A program made the position numbers and the translations under genes. Under the pieces are notes generated by a model. That model was given only the letters and a program-made list of their open reading frames with translations. It was not told the DNA's origin and did not search any database. Of a stretch of DNA of 64,000 nucleotides, positions 35,159-45,700 are shown piece after piece. The stretch covers positions 54,685-118,684 of the forward strand of contig NZ_VLNR01000008.1 of the NCBI RefSeq assembly GCF_007489275.1, in the 5' to 3' direction. This DNA comes from Aquimarina algiphila (GTDB lineage: Bacteria; Bacteroidota; Bacteroidia; Flavobacteriales; Flavobacteriaceae). Numbering within the stretch: position 1 is the stretch's first letter; every line of letters starts with the position of its first letter.

Positions 35159-37990
35159 TTATTTTAATCGTTTTGAATAGTGCCATATGAAAAAGAAAAG
35201 TACAAATAACCCCACTATTACTATCCAAATAGTTGGACTTATGGACTCTTTGGTTTTGTCAATTTCACCCAATAAAATAAAATTAGCCCAATAATAAGGG
35301 TGTTTTTTGTTTGGCTCTGTTCTGGAAAGATAATCCAGTTTGGATTGATGTAATGCAAGGTCTTTAGGTAAACCGTCATGTATGTTTTCTAAAAAAGATG
35401 TAGTGATGGCTATAGAACTTGCTTCTGTAGCATTCCATAAACTAGACATAATGTTGTGAGCACCTCCTAATAAAAATGATTTACTCATTCCTTGAACTCC
35501 TTCTCCACTGTATATTTTTCCGCTTGCAGAATGACAAGTACTAAGAAGTACCAAATCTGCATTTAACCGATTTCCATATAGATTTTGGGCAGAAAGAATA
35601 AATTCTTTCTGGTTGTCATCAAAGAGTATACAAGATCTACCTGGATCATCCAAATCGACTAAGCCATGCAGGGAAAGATGAATAATATCTGCATCAGAAC
35701 TATGTTTTAAAAAATTTTCTAATGAAGCTTCATTATCAATATACATTTCTCCATCAAAAATAGCTGCTCCTCTTTTTATTTCTTCATCAGAAAGAACAAG
35801 TTGCATCAGGTTTTCACTTCCAAAAAAACGTTTACGGGCTTTTAATTTTTGATTGAGTTGACCACTATATCTTGAACTAAAACCGATATAACTCTCCAGA
35901 AATGACGAATTTTGTTTTCGAAATAGTAAAGCTACCGAATAGGAATAGGAGATCGTGTAATCTTCAATTAAATATTTTTTAGTCTTGTTATCGCTATCGA
36001 TTAGTGCTTCAAAAGAGAGTTTGTGTAACTGGCCGTCAGGAATTATACATAGACGTTTTATGTCTTTTCCAATCTTTTTAATGCCTTTTTTGAGACATCT
36101 CTCGAATATGAGTTGAGAAAGCTTTTCTGATACTTCTGACTTTGGATCGTGGCATTGTGCAATAAAGTTATCCAGCGCTTTTATAATAGTTGGATCATAA
36201 GGAGTAGTAATTGAAAAAAAATCATTTTTGGTTAACCAAAAACTATAGATATTGTTTTCAGAAAGAAAGTATTCTACTACCGCCATATTGCTTGGTAAAT
36301 CCCCTTGTATATCTTTCAGTTTTGGAGGCCGGATAAAAGTATATTTCTCTTTAAAATAGGTGGGCTCTTTTTGTTCAATTTCTTTAAGATAACTATCTAA
36401 TGCATATTGAGCTTTGGTATACACTTGTAGAAGAGAATCTTTATCATCCGTGGCTTCAGAAAGTAATACTTGTTGGGCATGCATTTCTGCTCGTAAATCT
36501 TGTTCATGCTTCACTATTTCTGGAGAAACATTGGATTGAAATGCGTCTGCTTGATTAAGTTCGTATTGCAAAACTATTGCTTTAGTTTTGGAGGAAAAAT
36601 AATACGCTTCTTTAAGATAAAAAGGATCTCCGGTAATTCGATGTAGTTCCAAAGCATCTTCAATAGCCTTGCCATAATGTTCAAATTTCAGGTTTAAAAA
36701 ATCTAATTTGGATTGTTCAAATTGAAAAGAAACCAAGCTTCTATTAATTACCGAATCAATCTTATGTTGGGTACTCAAAGCTTGTTTAAGAAATTTTATA
36801 TCTTTTGATCTTTTATATTTATCTTTAAATATTTTTATTTTTAATTCAATTAGTCGTATTAAATGTTTGTTATCTAGGGATTTAGATGTTTTTATAATAG
36901 GTAAGTGTTCTTTGTCAAAACTCGCATTAGGAACTAATATGTCAAAGGCTTTATTTAGATTATGATTCCCTTTTTCTATATCTCCTTTTCTAATAAATAT
37001 ATCGCTAAGATTTTCATAGGCATGAACTATTGACAATTTGCTTTCTCCTTTTTCAATCATAGTATTTCTGATATCTAATGATCTCATGAGGTTTTTTTCG
37101 GCAAGATTAAATTTTTCTTCTTCTAAATATATCATTGCCATTAATTCGAGGCCGATTGCAAAGTAATAGGGTTTATTTTCATTAGTTAATAAGTTTAAGC
37201 CCTTTTGCGCCATTTGTTTTGCGGTTTTATATTCCTTGAGCTCTAGATGGGTTGTTCCGGCATTTAGATATACCCAGGCTAAATTAAGTTTTGGAATTGT
37301 TTCGGGAAAGTTTTCATGAATAGATAAAGCTTCATCAATATACTTTTTAGCCTTTTCATATTCTTTGAACTCCTTGCTCATAGCAATAAGATTATTAAAG
37401 ACCTCAAATTGCTTAGCTTTAGTGTTATCTTGTTGTTTATAAAGGTTTATTGCATTTTTAAAATATAATTCAGCACGAAAAAGATCATTTTTATTCTTAT
37501 AAAATTTACCAATACCATGATATTTATTTGCTAATTTATAGCTAGAATAAAGTGTGTCGTTTTCAAAAATGTAAAGAGCTTCATCTAGATATAATTTAGC
37601 TGTTTCTATATCATTAAGATATTGGTAAGAAACCCCAATATTGTATATAGTATTAGCTCTTTCTGAAGGAGGAACCTTAGCACAATTTTCCCAAGTATTT
37701 AAGACTTCTTCCTTAAAATAAGCTATCGCTTCTGATTCTCTATTGAGAAGATAATAAGATACACCAATTTTGTGCGATATCTTTCCTTTGTAATAACAAT
37801 CCAACATTTTGTAACCTTTTTGTTTTACTAGGTTCTCAATCAATTGTAGATTATCTTCATAACGCTTCTGTTTGATATTCTGATTAATTTCTTGATAGTG
37901 TTTATTAAAAAAATCATCATTTTGCACAGTTGCCATAGACATTGAAGTATAAAAAATGAAAATGCAAATGAAAGGTATTTTTAAAATCAT
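35159..37990 (-). CDS. Membrane-anchored TPR-CHAT (caspase-like) protein
   Basis: The product has 943 residues. A signal peptide (1-20, ending MSMA) precedes about eight tetratricopeptide repeats (about 25-370), a helical linker with coiled coil (about 400-540) and a CHAT peptidase-like domain (about 600-900). The catalytic dyad is visible: His775 in HLSLHGLVD and Cys819 in LLSTCHSASG, followed by SGEGVQGMSKSFLLGGA. A C-terminal membrane helix (about 918-938) ends in Lys-rich SKRLK. The signal peptide plus C-terminal anchor place the protease in the periplasm. CHAT proteins are caspase relatives that cleave a partner when the TPR part is triggered. It lies downstream of a protease, a TPR membrane protein and a sigma factor, all in the same direction. 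Confidence 0.9.
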   Translation of the reverse strand: MILKIPFICIFIFYTSMSMATVQNDDFFNKHYQEINQNIKQKRYEDNLQLIENLVKQKGYKMLDCYYKGKISHKIGVSYYLLNRESEAIAYFKEEVLNTWENCAKVPPSERANTIYNIGVSYQYLNDIETAKLYLDEALYIFENDTLYSSYKLANKYHGIGKFYKNKNDLFRAELYFKNAINLYKQQDNTKAKQFEVFNNLIAMSKEFKEYEKAKKYIDEALSIHENFPETIPKLNLAWVYLNAGTTHLELKEYKTAKQMAQKGLNLLTNENKPYYFAIGLELMAMIYLEEEKFNLAEKNLMRSLDIRNTMIEKGESKLSIVHAYENLSDIFIRKGDIEKGNHNLNKAFDILVPNASFDKEHLPIIKTSKSLDNKHLIRLIELKIKIFKDKYKRSKDIKFLKQALSTQHKIDSVINRSLVSFQFEQSKLDFLNLKFEHYGKAIEDALELHRITGDPFYLKEAYYFSSKTKAIVLQYELNQADAFQSNVSPEIVKHEQDLRAEMHAQQVLLSEATDDKDSLLQVYTKAQYALDSYLKEIEQKEPTYFKEKYTFIRPPKLKDIQGDLPSNMAVVEYFLSENNIYSFWLTKNDFFSITTPYDPTIIKALDNFIAQCHDPKSEVSEKLSQLIFERCLKKGIKKIGKDIKRLCIIPDGQLHKLSFEALIDSDNKTKKYLIEDYTISYSYSVALLFRKQNSSFLESYIGFSSRYSGQLNQKLKARKRFFGSENLMQLVLSDEEIKRGAAIFDGEMYIDNEASLENFLKHSSDADIIHLSLHGLVDLDDPGRSCILFDDNQKEFILSAQNLYGNRLNADLVLLSTCHSASGKIYSGEGVQGMSKSFLLGGAHNIMSSLWNATEASSIAITTSFLENIHDGLPKDLALHQSKLDYLSRTEPNKKHPYYWANFILLGEIDKTKESISPTIWIVIVGLFVLFFFIWHYSKRLK

Positions 37991-38207
37991 AATTCAATCT
38001 CTTTTAGTGCCAGGAGTATATGTTTCGAGTAATTTTTAGGGAAAAATAGTATTAATAAAATCACTTAATACCTTGCGAATTCAATAGCTTTACTATTAAA
38101 AAAATCACTAATTCTTGTATCCATGCTGTTGGATGCAAGAATTAATGAATTTTAGATTTGAAAATACCCAGAACGTACAGCGGGTTTAGGTAATGAGAAC
38201 GTTGTGG

Positions 38208-39845
38208 TTATTGTTTTATTATAGTATGCATCGTTGTATTACTTTCTGTATTTACTTTAATAAAATACATTCCCGGTTGTAGCTGATCAGTTTGTGGTAA
38301 GTCAATTTGATTTTCTCCTGGAGAGATATGAAATTGATTTTTTAATGTTAATATTCCGTTTTGATTATACATTGAAACGGTGATTTGTTGTTTTGGATCT
38401 TCTTTAAGGTGCAATTGAAGTATTTCTTTAAAAGGATTTGGGAAAAACATAGATTTTGGTTTGGAAATTGTAGATCCGCTAGATTTATTTATTGGGAGTT
38501 GACAAGCATTATTAAGTTGTTCGAATGCTGCTTGAAAGTTAATAACACCATTGGAAACTACTTTTTCAAATAAATCTGATGAGGTAGTAGAAGTGTTAAT
38601 TAAAGAACATTTAATTTGTTGGTAGTTAAATGGAGATTGATGTGTGGCTAAAATTGCCGCAAGTGCTGTAACATTTGCAGAAGAAAAAGAAGTTCCTGAT
38701 TGGCTGGTTATAGCTGCATTTAAACCAGGGCCAGGAATATTTTCACCTAATAAGGCTACATCTACTCTTTGTTGCCCATAGCTACTAAATTGGCTTAGCT
38801 TATTATCACAATCTGTGGATGCTACAGATAAAATATTATCGTTAGGATAGGAGGCAGGAAACGAAATAATATTATCTGTATCATTATTTTCATTTGTATT
38901 ACCCGCGGCTGCTATAATCATAGCACCGTTTTGCTCTGCATAGTCGATAGCTAACTTTAGTGGCTTATCTGTTGGGTTTACATTGTAGTTCTGGTAACTA
39001 AAACTAAAATTTAGAATATTATTACCTTCGTTTACAGCATCTAAAATAGCAGGAATGAGATTAGAAACATATCCTCTTCCTAAATGATCATGAGTTTTCC
39101 TAATATCGAACGAGATAGGAGAATTTGTAGTTCCTTGATGATGTAAAAGGTGTTGTATAATGCCTGCAATATGACTACCATGACCATTTTGATCATTGGG
39201 TATTGAGTCATTGTCAATATAATCATATCCGGTATACTTATCTATATTAAAAGAATATCCTGGGAAATTTGCATCTGATTGCGTACTAATTCCCGTATCG
39301 AAAATAGAAATTTTTATAGGATTTGTACCCAGCGAATATTGGGGGACTATAGTATTAAAACAGAAGTTTTGTATATCTACAGGAGGGTTGGGTACAATAT
39401 GACCAATATTAAATTCAACCCCATCGATATCAGTTTTTCCTTCTGCAGATTGTACTTGTCCATCTATATTCGTAACGGTTTGGCCATGTGTAGATACATA
39501 TGGGAATCGGTTAGTATTCCACAATCTTAGATTGATTTCTTTTCGATACCAAATTTCTTCAGAATTTAATTCACTTAATAAGTCATTAACTGCACTTTGA
39601 TTAATTGAAGGATCTAGTGTTACAAAATATAAAGTAGGGTGTTTAATAATTTCATCTTCATCTTCATCATCGTCTTCATCATCATCATCATCATCTTCGT
39701 CATTGTCGTCGTCATTATTTTTGGATATATCCACTGATTTGGGCACATGGTTTTGTGTAGTGTTTTTTTGTTGACCTAGAATTGGGAGTTGAAACAATAA
39801 TAAAAGAATTAGGATTAAAATTTTTTTTAGAGTTTTCATGTTCAA
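38208..39845 (-). CDS. Secreted subtilisin-like (S8) protease with acidic tract and T9SS sorting domain
   Basis: The product has 545 residues. After the signal peptide (1-24) comes a tract of Asp and Glu at about 43-66, then a propeptide-like segment, then the S8 domain (about 170-440) with the full triad: Asp183 (SIFDTGIS), His222 (NGHGSHIAG) and Ser386 (SGTSFSSANV). The tail (about 470-545) is a T9SS type A sorting domain (FFPNPFKEI to LQPGMYFIKVNT). The acidic tract is coded by GAT/GAA microsatellite-like DNA (about 39650-39715) and may bind calcium or keep the zymogen off. It lies between the TPR-CHAT gene and the sigma/TPR pair, so it may be their effector or trigger. Confidence 0.9.
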   Translation of the reverse strand: MNMKTLKKILILILLLLFQLPILGQQKNTTQNHVPKSVDISKNNDDDNDEDDDDDDEDDDEDEDEIIKHPTLYFVTLDPSINQSAVNDLLSELNSEEIWYRKEINLRLWNTNRFPYVSTHGQTVTNIDGQVQSAEGKTDIDGVEFNIGHIVPNPPVDIQNFCFNTIVPQYSLGTNPIKISIFDTGISTQSDANFPGYSFNIDKYTGYDYIDNDSIPNDQNGHGSHIAGIIQHLLHHQGTTNSPISFDIRKTHDHLGRGYVSNLIPAILDAVNEGNNILNFSFSYQNYNVNPTDKPLKLAIDYAEQNGAMIIAAAGNTNENNDTDNIISFPASYPNDNILSVASTDCDNKLSQFSSYGQQRVDVALLGENIPGPGLNAAITSQSGTSFSSANVTALAAILATHQSPFNYQQIKCSLINTSTTSSDLFEKVVSNGVINFQAAFEQLNNACQLPINKSSGSTISKPKSMFFPNPFKEILQLHLKEDPKQQITVSMYNQNGILTLKNQFHISPGENQIDLPQTDQLQPGMYFIKVNTESNTTMHTIIKQ

Positions 39846-40064
39846 GTGAGTTAATGGTTTTTAATTGTGTGAAATGGTCTTTTTAAAGTGTACTATAGCA
39901 TGGCATTCAAAATAGAGAGTGACTATTCTGTGCCTGATAATTTCAGTTTCTAACTAGTCTTAGCGCTATTTTTGTAGACTTAGTTAGGTACTGTTTATTA
40001 AAAATTAGAATTTACATTTGGTGTCGAATATCCTATTATGTAAAGAATGTATAATCGTGTTTAG

Positions 40065-40751
40065 TTATTCTTCATTGAGTTTTTTTAAGAATTGTTGTGC
40101 ATCTTTATATTTCCAATCGGTATTGCGAATTTTCTTCAATTGTATTTTTGCTTTTTCATTTTGTTTGTTGAGTATGTATGCCAAAGATTGATACCAATTT
40201 AGCTCTTGTTTAAACCTATTGTTGTTAAGGTTGTTCTCCTCAAATTTTTGGATAGCTTCAGTATATTGCTGATTTAATAGTAAAGCTAATCCGTAATAAT
40301 ATTGATCTTCTTCATTCGCAATCCTCAGATTTTGGAAATGTTTAACTGATTGCTGATATTTTTTACTATTAAATGCCTGAATCGCCAGTATTCTATTTTG
40401 ATCTTCTTCTATAGAACCTTTAGAGGCACCAGGGTGCAATATTTCTTGTTTATCCAGATATTGCTGTGCCATTGCATTAGAATCTATAGAAGGTGTACTT
40501 AACAACTGCAAGGTTACAATTAAACTGATACAGGCTGCTGCTGCCAAAAAGATTTTTATGTACTTAGAGGATGATGTCGTTTTTCTTTTTCCATTTTTAC
40601 TTCTTTGTATATCATAATCATTAGCTAGTATTTTTTTCCATTTGACTCTTAAATCATTATCATTTTTCTGCTTTAGTATGTCTTCAAAGATTTGATCTTC
40701 TTCTTCTCTAGAGATATCAGGGTCTAAAAGTTTATTTAATTTATCCTTCAT
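40065..40751 (-). CDS. Single-pass membrane protein with anti-sigma topology and TPR outer part
   Basis: The 228-residue protein has a charged N-terminal part of about 65 residues, one membrane helix (about 66-85, IFLAAAACISLIVTLQLL) and an outer part of about three tetratricopeptide-like repeats (110-225; ILAIQAFNSKKYQQSVKHFQNL, YYYGLALLLNQQYTEAIQKFEE). Its start lies 2 bases after the stop of the sigma factor gene, the usual order of sigma and anti-sigma genes. No classic zinc anti-sigma motif is seen, so the anti-sigma role is inferred from topology and position. The TPR outer part could contact the TPR-CHAT protein. Confidence 0.75.
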   Translation of the reverse strand: MKDKLNKLLDPDISREEEDQIFEDILKQKNDNDLRVKWKKILANDYDIQRSKNGKRKTTSSSKYIKIFLAAAACISLIVTLQLLSTPSIDSNAMAQQYLDKQEILHPGASKGSIEEDQNRILAIQAFNSKKYQQSVKHFQNLRIANEEDQYYYGLALLLNQQYTEAIQKFEENNLNNNRFKQELNWYQSLAYILNKQNEKAKIQLKKIRNTDWKYKDAQQFLKKLNEE

Positions 40752-40753
40752 GA

Positions 40754-41311
40754 CTATACAATTTTTTTTAAACTAAATTGTTCTTTGAGTTGTTTGATAC
40801 ATCGCTCTTTTTGTTTTCTTATTGTTGCTGGACTCTTTTGGGTTTCTGTGGCTATTTCTGACAGTTTCATTTTTCCATAAAAATGCCAGGTCAGTAGCTT
40901 TTTACAAGAATCTCCTAATATTTGCCAAGCATTATTTAGTAAGCTTAACTCTTCTGAATCGATTGATTCTGTTTCGGTTTCTTGAGCCAAAGTAATTACG
41001 CCTTCAATATTGGATGTATTTTTTTTAAGATTTCTAAATAACATTTGCGAAGCCATTTTTGTGAAAAGGAAGCGAAGGTTTCCGTATTTTAATTTTCCAT
41101 CTACAAATCGTGCTCTAAATTCGATTAAGGCATCCATTGTTGCGTCATATGCATCTTCACGGCTTGATTTGTGTTCTCTACATAGATACTTCATGGTTTC
41201 TTCAAATTGTTTTAGAAAGACTTGTTCAAAAAAATGCGAATCATTTCTTTTTAGATCTGTTATCAGTTTTTCAAATGATGTCTCACTTAGTCCAAAATTT
41301 TTATGTTTCAT
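40754..41311 (-). CDS. Sigma-70-family RNA polymerase sigma factor
   Basis: The 185-residue protein has a region 2-like part (about 25-100; YLCREHKSSREDAYDATMDALIEF, then FLFTKMASQMLFRNLKK) and a region 4 helix-turn-helix (about 130-178; SCKKLLTWHFYGKMKLSEIATETQKSPATIRKQKERC). It belongs to the ECF-like group of unassigned Bacteroidota sigma factors. It opens the block 35159-41311 and is nearly fused to the TPR membrane gene. Its targets probably include the downstream protease and CHAT genes, an inference from position. Confidence 0.85.
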   Translation of the reverse strand: MKHKNFGLSETSFEKLITDLKRNDSHFFEQVFLKQFEETMKYLCREHKSSREDAYDATMDALIEFRARFVDGKLKYGNLRFLFTKMASQMLFRNLKKNTSNIEGVITLAQETETESIDSEELSLLNNAWQILGDSCKKLLTWHFYGKMKLSEIATETQKSPATIRKQKERCIKQLKEQFSLKKIV

Positions 41312-41724
41312 TCTTATTTGGTTTAGTCTCCAAAGGGGTACATAAGATATAAGACTAATTTACTAAGAAAAAAACGGTTTCATTATTGAATTATGTATCC
41401 ATATAAGGTGCGAAAATGTAAAACGTGACAAATTTTAGTTAAAAATTGTTAAGTTTTTTTATTTCCGTGTTTTTCAGTTCATTTAGTCAAATAATTGTTC
41501 ATTTACATATGAACAGTTCAAAAAGAAATTACCCTAACTGTATTATGAAAAAAAATGTAGTTATGTTCCTAAATTTAGGCTGAGTTTAATTTTATAAGGT
41601 TCGCATATTTAGGTATGGTATATGTAAATCAGGCTTCTATGTAAGTAAAACCCTCTTGAAATAACAAGAGGGTTTTACTTAGATTATCTTTTATGGATAA
41701 TATTTTAAATGCTTTTGAGTAGTA
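41312..41724. other. Intergenic region with terminator and small inverted repeats
   Basis: There is no gene in these 413 bases. They carry the promoter side of the sigma factor gene, with a repeated GTTCATTTA (41477 and 41498) and a short palindrome TGTTCAT/ATGAACA (41496-41515), and then the terminator of the glycosyltransferase at 41643-41680. The repeats may be a sigma-factor or repressor site, not proven. Confidence 0.5.
41643..41680 (-). terminator. Strong terminator of the GT2 gene 41725-42546
   Basis: A 16-base perfect stem (AAGTAAAACCCTCTTG with CAAGAGGGTTTTACTT, loop AAATAA) lies 45 bases past the stop of the minus-strand gene. The stem ends in T-rich sequence on both strands, so it can act both ways. 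Confidence 0.88.
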
Positions 41725-42546
41725 TTATGCAGCTAATACCCTGGTAGGCATTCCATATATTTCTATCGCAGGTTCTAGGGTATCCTCAGTAAAAGAAGAT
41801 TGTAAAGATTCTAATACATTATAATTAAACCATATGGATATTAGTCTGTAAGGAATTTCTAATGAATCTTTTAACCCCAATTTAGAATCTTCCATATGAA
41901 CCCATCTTTTAAGGGGTTGCTCATATATTTTATTCATGATTTCTGTTTTTCCGAAATGTTTCTTCATTTTGATAAACATTTCTACATCGAATAACCATCT
42001 GCTGAAGAAGCTTTTATTGAAAATCACAGGAACCAATTCAGCTTTAAATACTTTAGCACCACATTGTGTATCCTGAATGGATAATCCCAATATCAATACA
42101 ATAAGAATATTGATGAATTTTGATATTATAGCTCTAACTCCGTTTTTTTCGATGTTTCTTGAAGCTTCCTTTGCTCTGGAACCAAAAACAAAATTTAATC
42201 TTCTATTTGTTTTCAACGTTTTTAAAAGCCCGTCAAAATCTTCAAAATCTGTTGATAAATCTGCATCTATAAAACCAATAAATTCCATATCTCCTCTACT
42301 ATGTAAATATCTGGCACCTGCTCTTACTGCAGCAGCTTTACCTGAATTTTTTTTCATATCAATAATACTCACTTTATGGGAATTATAAGATTGAATATCT
42401 TTTAACACTTCTAATGTGTTATCCTTACTTCCATCATTCACAAAACATAAATGAAAATTGTTTTCTTTTTGAACAAAATTAACAAAGGCAGCCACGTTTA
42501 ATCTCTTTTCTTCGTTATAGCAAGGTATGATGATTCCAGTTTTCAT
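41725..42546 (-). CDS. GT2 glycosyltransferase (dolichyl-phosphate-sugar synthase-like), copy 1
   Basis: The 273-residue protein has the GT-A fold of family 2: nucleotide-binding start (IIPCYNEEKRL), FVNDGSKDNT, DADLSTD with the DxD metal site, and the lipid-phosphate sugar-transferase motif QDTQCGAKVFKAEL. Members make polyprenyl-phosphate sugars, which then feed GT-C enzymes. This fits the GT-C-like protein divergently encoded at 42720. No C-terminal membrane helices are seen. A paralogue lies at 57613-58419 with the same motifs. Confidence 0.9.
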   Translation of the reverse strand: MKTGIIIPCYNEEKRLNVAAFVNFVQKENNFHLCFVNDGSKDNTLEVLKDIQSYNSHKVSIIDMKKNSGKAAAVRAGARYLHSRGDMEFIGFIDADLSTDFEDFDGLLKTLKTNRRLNFVFGSRAKEASRNIEKNGVRAIISKFINILIVLILGLSIQDTQCGAKVFKAELVPVIFNKSFFSRWLFDVEMFIKMKKHFGKTEIMNKIYEQPLKRWVHMEDSKLGLKDSLEIPYRLISIWFNYNVLESLQSSFTEDTLEPAIEIYGMPTRVLAA

Positions 42547-42571
42547 AATAGATTATTTTGGGATTATGTTT

Positions 42572-42579
42572 CAAATGTA
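42572..42579 (-). promoter_or_regulatory. -7 box TACATTTG of the GT2 gene
   Basis: On the minus strand TACATTTG matches the Bacteroidota -7 consensus TAnnTTTG exactly, 26 bases before the ATG at 42546. The -33 box is not clear. Confidence 0.45.
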
Positions 42580-42632
42580 GTAGTGTCTTGGGCCTTAAAA
42601 ACAGGTATTTCGGTTAGCAGAAAATTGCTATC

Positions 42633-42668
42633 GACGAATGGTTTTTATCGAAAGACATACCATTCGTC
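42633..42668. promoter_or_regulatory. Divergent palindrome GACGAATGGT / ACCATTCGTC
   Basis: A 10-base perfect inverted repeat with a 16-base spacer lies between the divergent GT2 and GT-C genes, 87 and 52 bases from their start codons. ACCATTCGTC differs by one base from the ACCGTTCGTC site known for the LytTR regulator AlgR. The same ATTCGTC core lies before other genes of this cluster. Confidence 0.6.
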
Positions 42669-42719
42669 TAAACCCAAACCTTTGTTGTATATTTAAATCG
42701 AAAACTACGGCGAGTCTTT

Positions 42720-45700
42720 ATGGATAAATCCACAAATAAGTATTTAATTAGTGCATTACTGGTTGGAGTAATCTTTCATGGTACTTCAATATTTTTTACA
42801 TTAGAGTCTACCTATGACGCACTGATTCATCTTTTTTTTGGAAACCATTATGCAAATAACTGGTTCGAACCTTGGAATTATAGTTGGTATACTGGGTTTA
42901 CTGTCATGGGATATCCACCTTTGGTACATCAAAGTATTGGATTACTGTCATACATAGGTGGATTAAAGTTTGGTCTGTTTACTGTTGCTATTATTGGGAT
43001 TATTCTTTTTATAACAGGAATATATCGTTTTGCTTTGGTGCTAACATCAAATAGGAATGTTGCCGGGTATACAGCTATCTTTGCAGTGTTTTCTTCTACT
43101 TTTATAGAAACACTACACGTTTTTGGTCAACTCCCTAGTATAATCGGACTTTCTATTTTACTTCATGCATTGCCAGAAATTTATCTTTGGATAAAAGTTG
43201 GTAAGTATAAGTATTTAGTAAATGCTTTAAGTCTTCTTGCAGTAACAGTTACTTCTCATCATGTGACTCCAATTTTTGGGATGGTATTTTTTATTTTCCC
43301 GTTAATAGGGATGATCATTATGGATGCATCCAGAGAGCAGGTAAATTCATATAAAGAAGTTAGGTTTTTATTGTTCTTTAAAACATTTCTGTCTCTTTTT
43401 AAAAGAATTGTAAGCTTTGGTTTAGGATCATTATTGTTAATCATAATTTGTATTCTTCCGTATTGGATTAACACTAAAAACAATCCTATTACCCAGGTAC
43501 CTATCCCTCATGGTTCAAGAGATAATTTTTTTGAAGTTACTTCTTCTGGGCTAGTGTTTTTTTTAATTCCATGGGGAATTTTATTGTTTATTCTTCCTTA
43601 TGTATGGTATCGATTTTATAGTAAACGATATTTGTTTTTTGGTTTATCATTTACCCTTTTAACAATTTTAGGAACAGGTGGAACAACACCAATACCTAGA
43701 ATGATGTTAGGAGAAAATGCCTTTAATATTCTTACACTGGACAGGTTTACATTGTGGGCATCGATTATGGCATTACCTATTTTTGGGGAATTTGGTTATC
43801 GTTTTATAGAGGGTGATCTTAAAAAAAGTATTCAGGATAGATATGGTGGGGTATATCGCAGAATTTTAGGAGGTTTATTTATGGGGACTTTTGTATTCAT
43901 TGTTTTCTTTACTATGAGTCTTGGGTATTTTAGACCTTTTCAGCCTCAAAAAATTAAAATGCTACCCATTCTTAATTTTTTACAACAAGATCAACATGAT
44001 CATTGGAGGTATTTACCTTTGGGATTCGGAGATCAAATGGCATGGCTATCTGCTCAGACTAATGCAATGACGGTTGATGGAAATTATCACTCTGCACGTA
44101 GATTGCCAGAGTTAACTACAAGAGCAGTAGAACGACTAGAGAATTCTAAGTTTAGAGGGGTAGAAGGAATAGGTTCTTTACAGCAATTTCTTACCGTACC
44201 CGAGAAATACAATTTAAAGTATGTATTCTCTAATGATAAATTTTATGATCCTATTTTGTATTTCTGTGGATGGCAAAGGTTACGACAGTTAGAAAATGGA
44301 ATTATGGTTTGGGAAAAATTAAATGTACCTCCATTATCCAGTATTTTACCCAAAGAAGATGTTCCGATGTTTCAAAAACTGATGTGGGGCCTTATTCCTG
44401 TTGGAACTGTGTTATTTGCATTCATTATTAATATACAATTGATTTGGATTCATGGATTAAAATCAAAACAAAAGAGCTTTCCTGTTTATTTTAAATTCGG
44501 AATTCCTTATGAAGGGTTTCATAAAGGAATTTTAAAAATATCTCATCTATGGGGAGGTGTAATGATTATTGTTTTTGGAATAGGGTTTTATAAATTATAT
44601 ATAAAAAATGCAAAGCAAATTAGTCCGGTTAACGTAACAGAATCCTATTATGATGCGTTAGATTTTAAGGAATTTGAACGTGCGTATTCCTACCTGGATC
44701 CCAGTAGTGATAAAACCAAAGATCAATTTATGTTAGAGATTGCTGTTACTGATGGTTTGTTGAGTTCGTATGCAAAACTGGATGAGATTAAAGTAAATAT
44801 AACAGACAAGACTGATAGTACAGCCAAAGTAAAAGCGCTAACGAGTTGGATTACGCCTTTAGAAAAGATAGATAAAACATTCTATCATGAATTGGTGAAA
44901 AAGAATAAAAAATGGTTTGTAAAACCATCTCTCTATGATTTGGATATTCCTCCAGATCAATTATTTGTAGAAAATACTGCAGAATATCATAACCACGGAA
45001 GACGCAGAATAAGCTCAGAGCAAACATATCATGAAGATGTATTAAAACAACCAGTTTTAGAAGTGTTGTCTGCAAAGATTGTCACTTATGAGGGGCGACA
45101 TGTGATTATAGGTGAATTGCAAAATATTGATAATGTACCGGCAGATGTTGTTATAACCGGTACACTATATGAAAACGATATACTATTGGCAAGGTATAAT
45201 GCCAAACATCAAATGAAGCATAAATTGATGCCAAAAGAGACCACTAGTTTTCGTGTTAATTTTGAAGGAATCGCATGGGTGGATCAAAAAGAACGTAAGC
45301 CAGAAACCTTTAATCCAGACGAATTTACCCCTATGGATTTTGAAGACAAACCAAATACATTTGATTTACAATGTGCAGGAAATGTAGCCACTGTAGACTT
45401 ATATAAGGGAGTTGCGATTAATGAACTTTCTGTTCAAAAAGATCATGTTGAAGGAGTTTTGTTTAATTCGGGTTTGCAAGAAGTTACAATCCCCTTATTA
45501 TTAATCTCCTACTATGATGAAAATAAAGAATTAATATGGGTAGATCACCAATATCTTCCAGAAGGTATTCGACCACAGCGAAAACAGTATTTTGACTATA
45601 GATTTTTAAACTTGTCAGAAATAGAAAAAGGAGAAAACAATCTAAAGAATGTTTTTGTAAATGGCTTGTCAAATACTGTCATTAGTGATAAAGTAGTACC

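Noticed and set aside
39650..39715. CRISPR-like or noncoding repeat array of short CAT/CTT units
   Set aside because: It is the coding DNA of the Asp/Glu tract of the S8 protease, in frame and without spacers.
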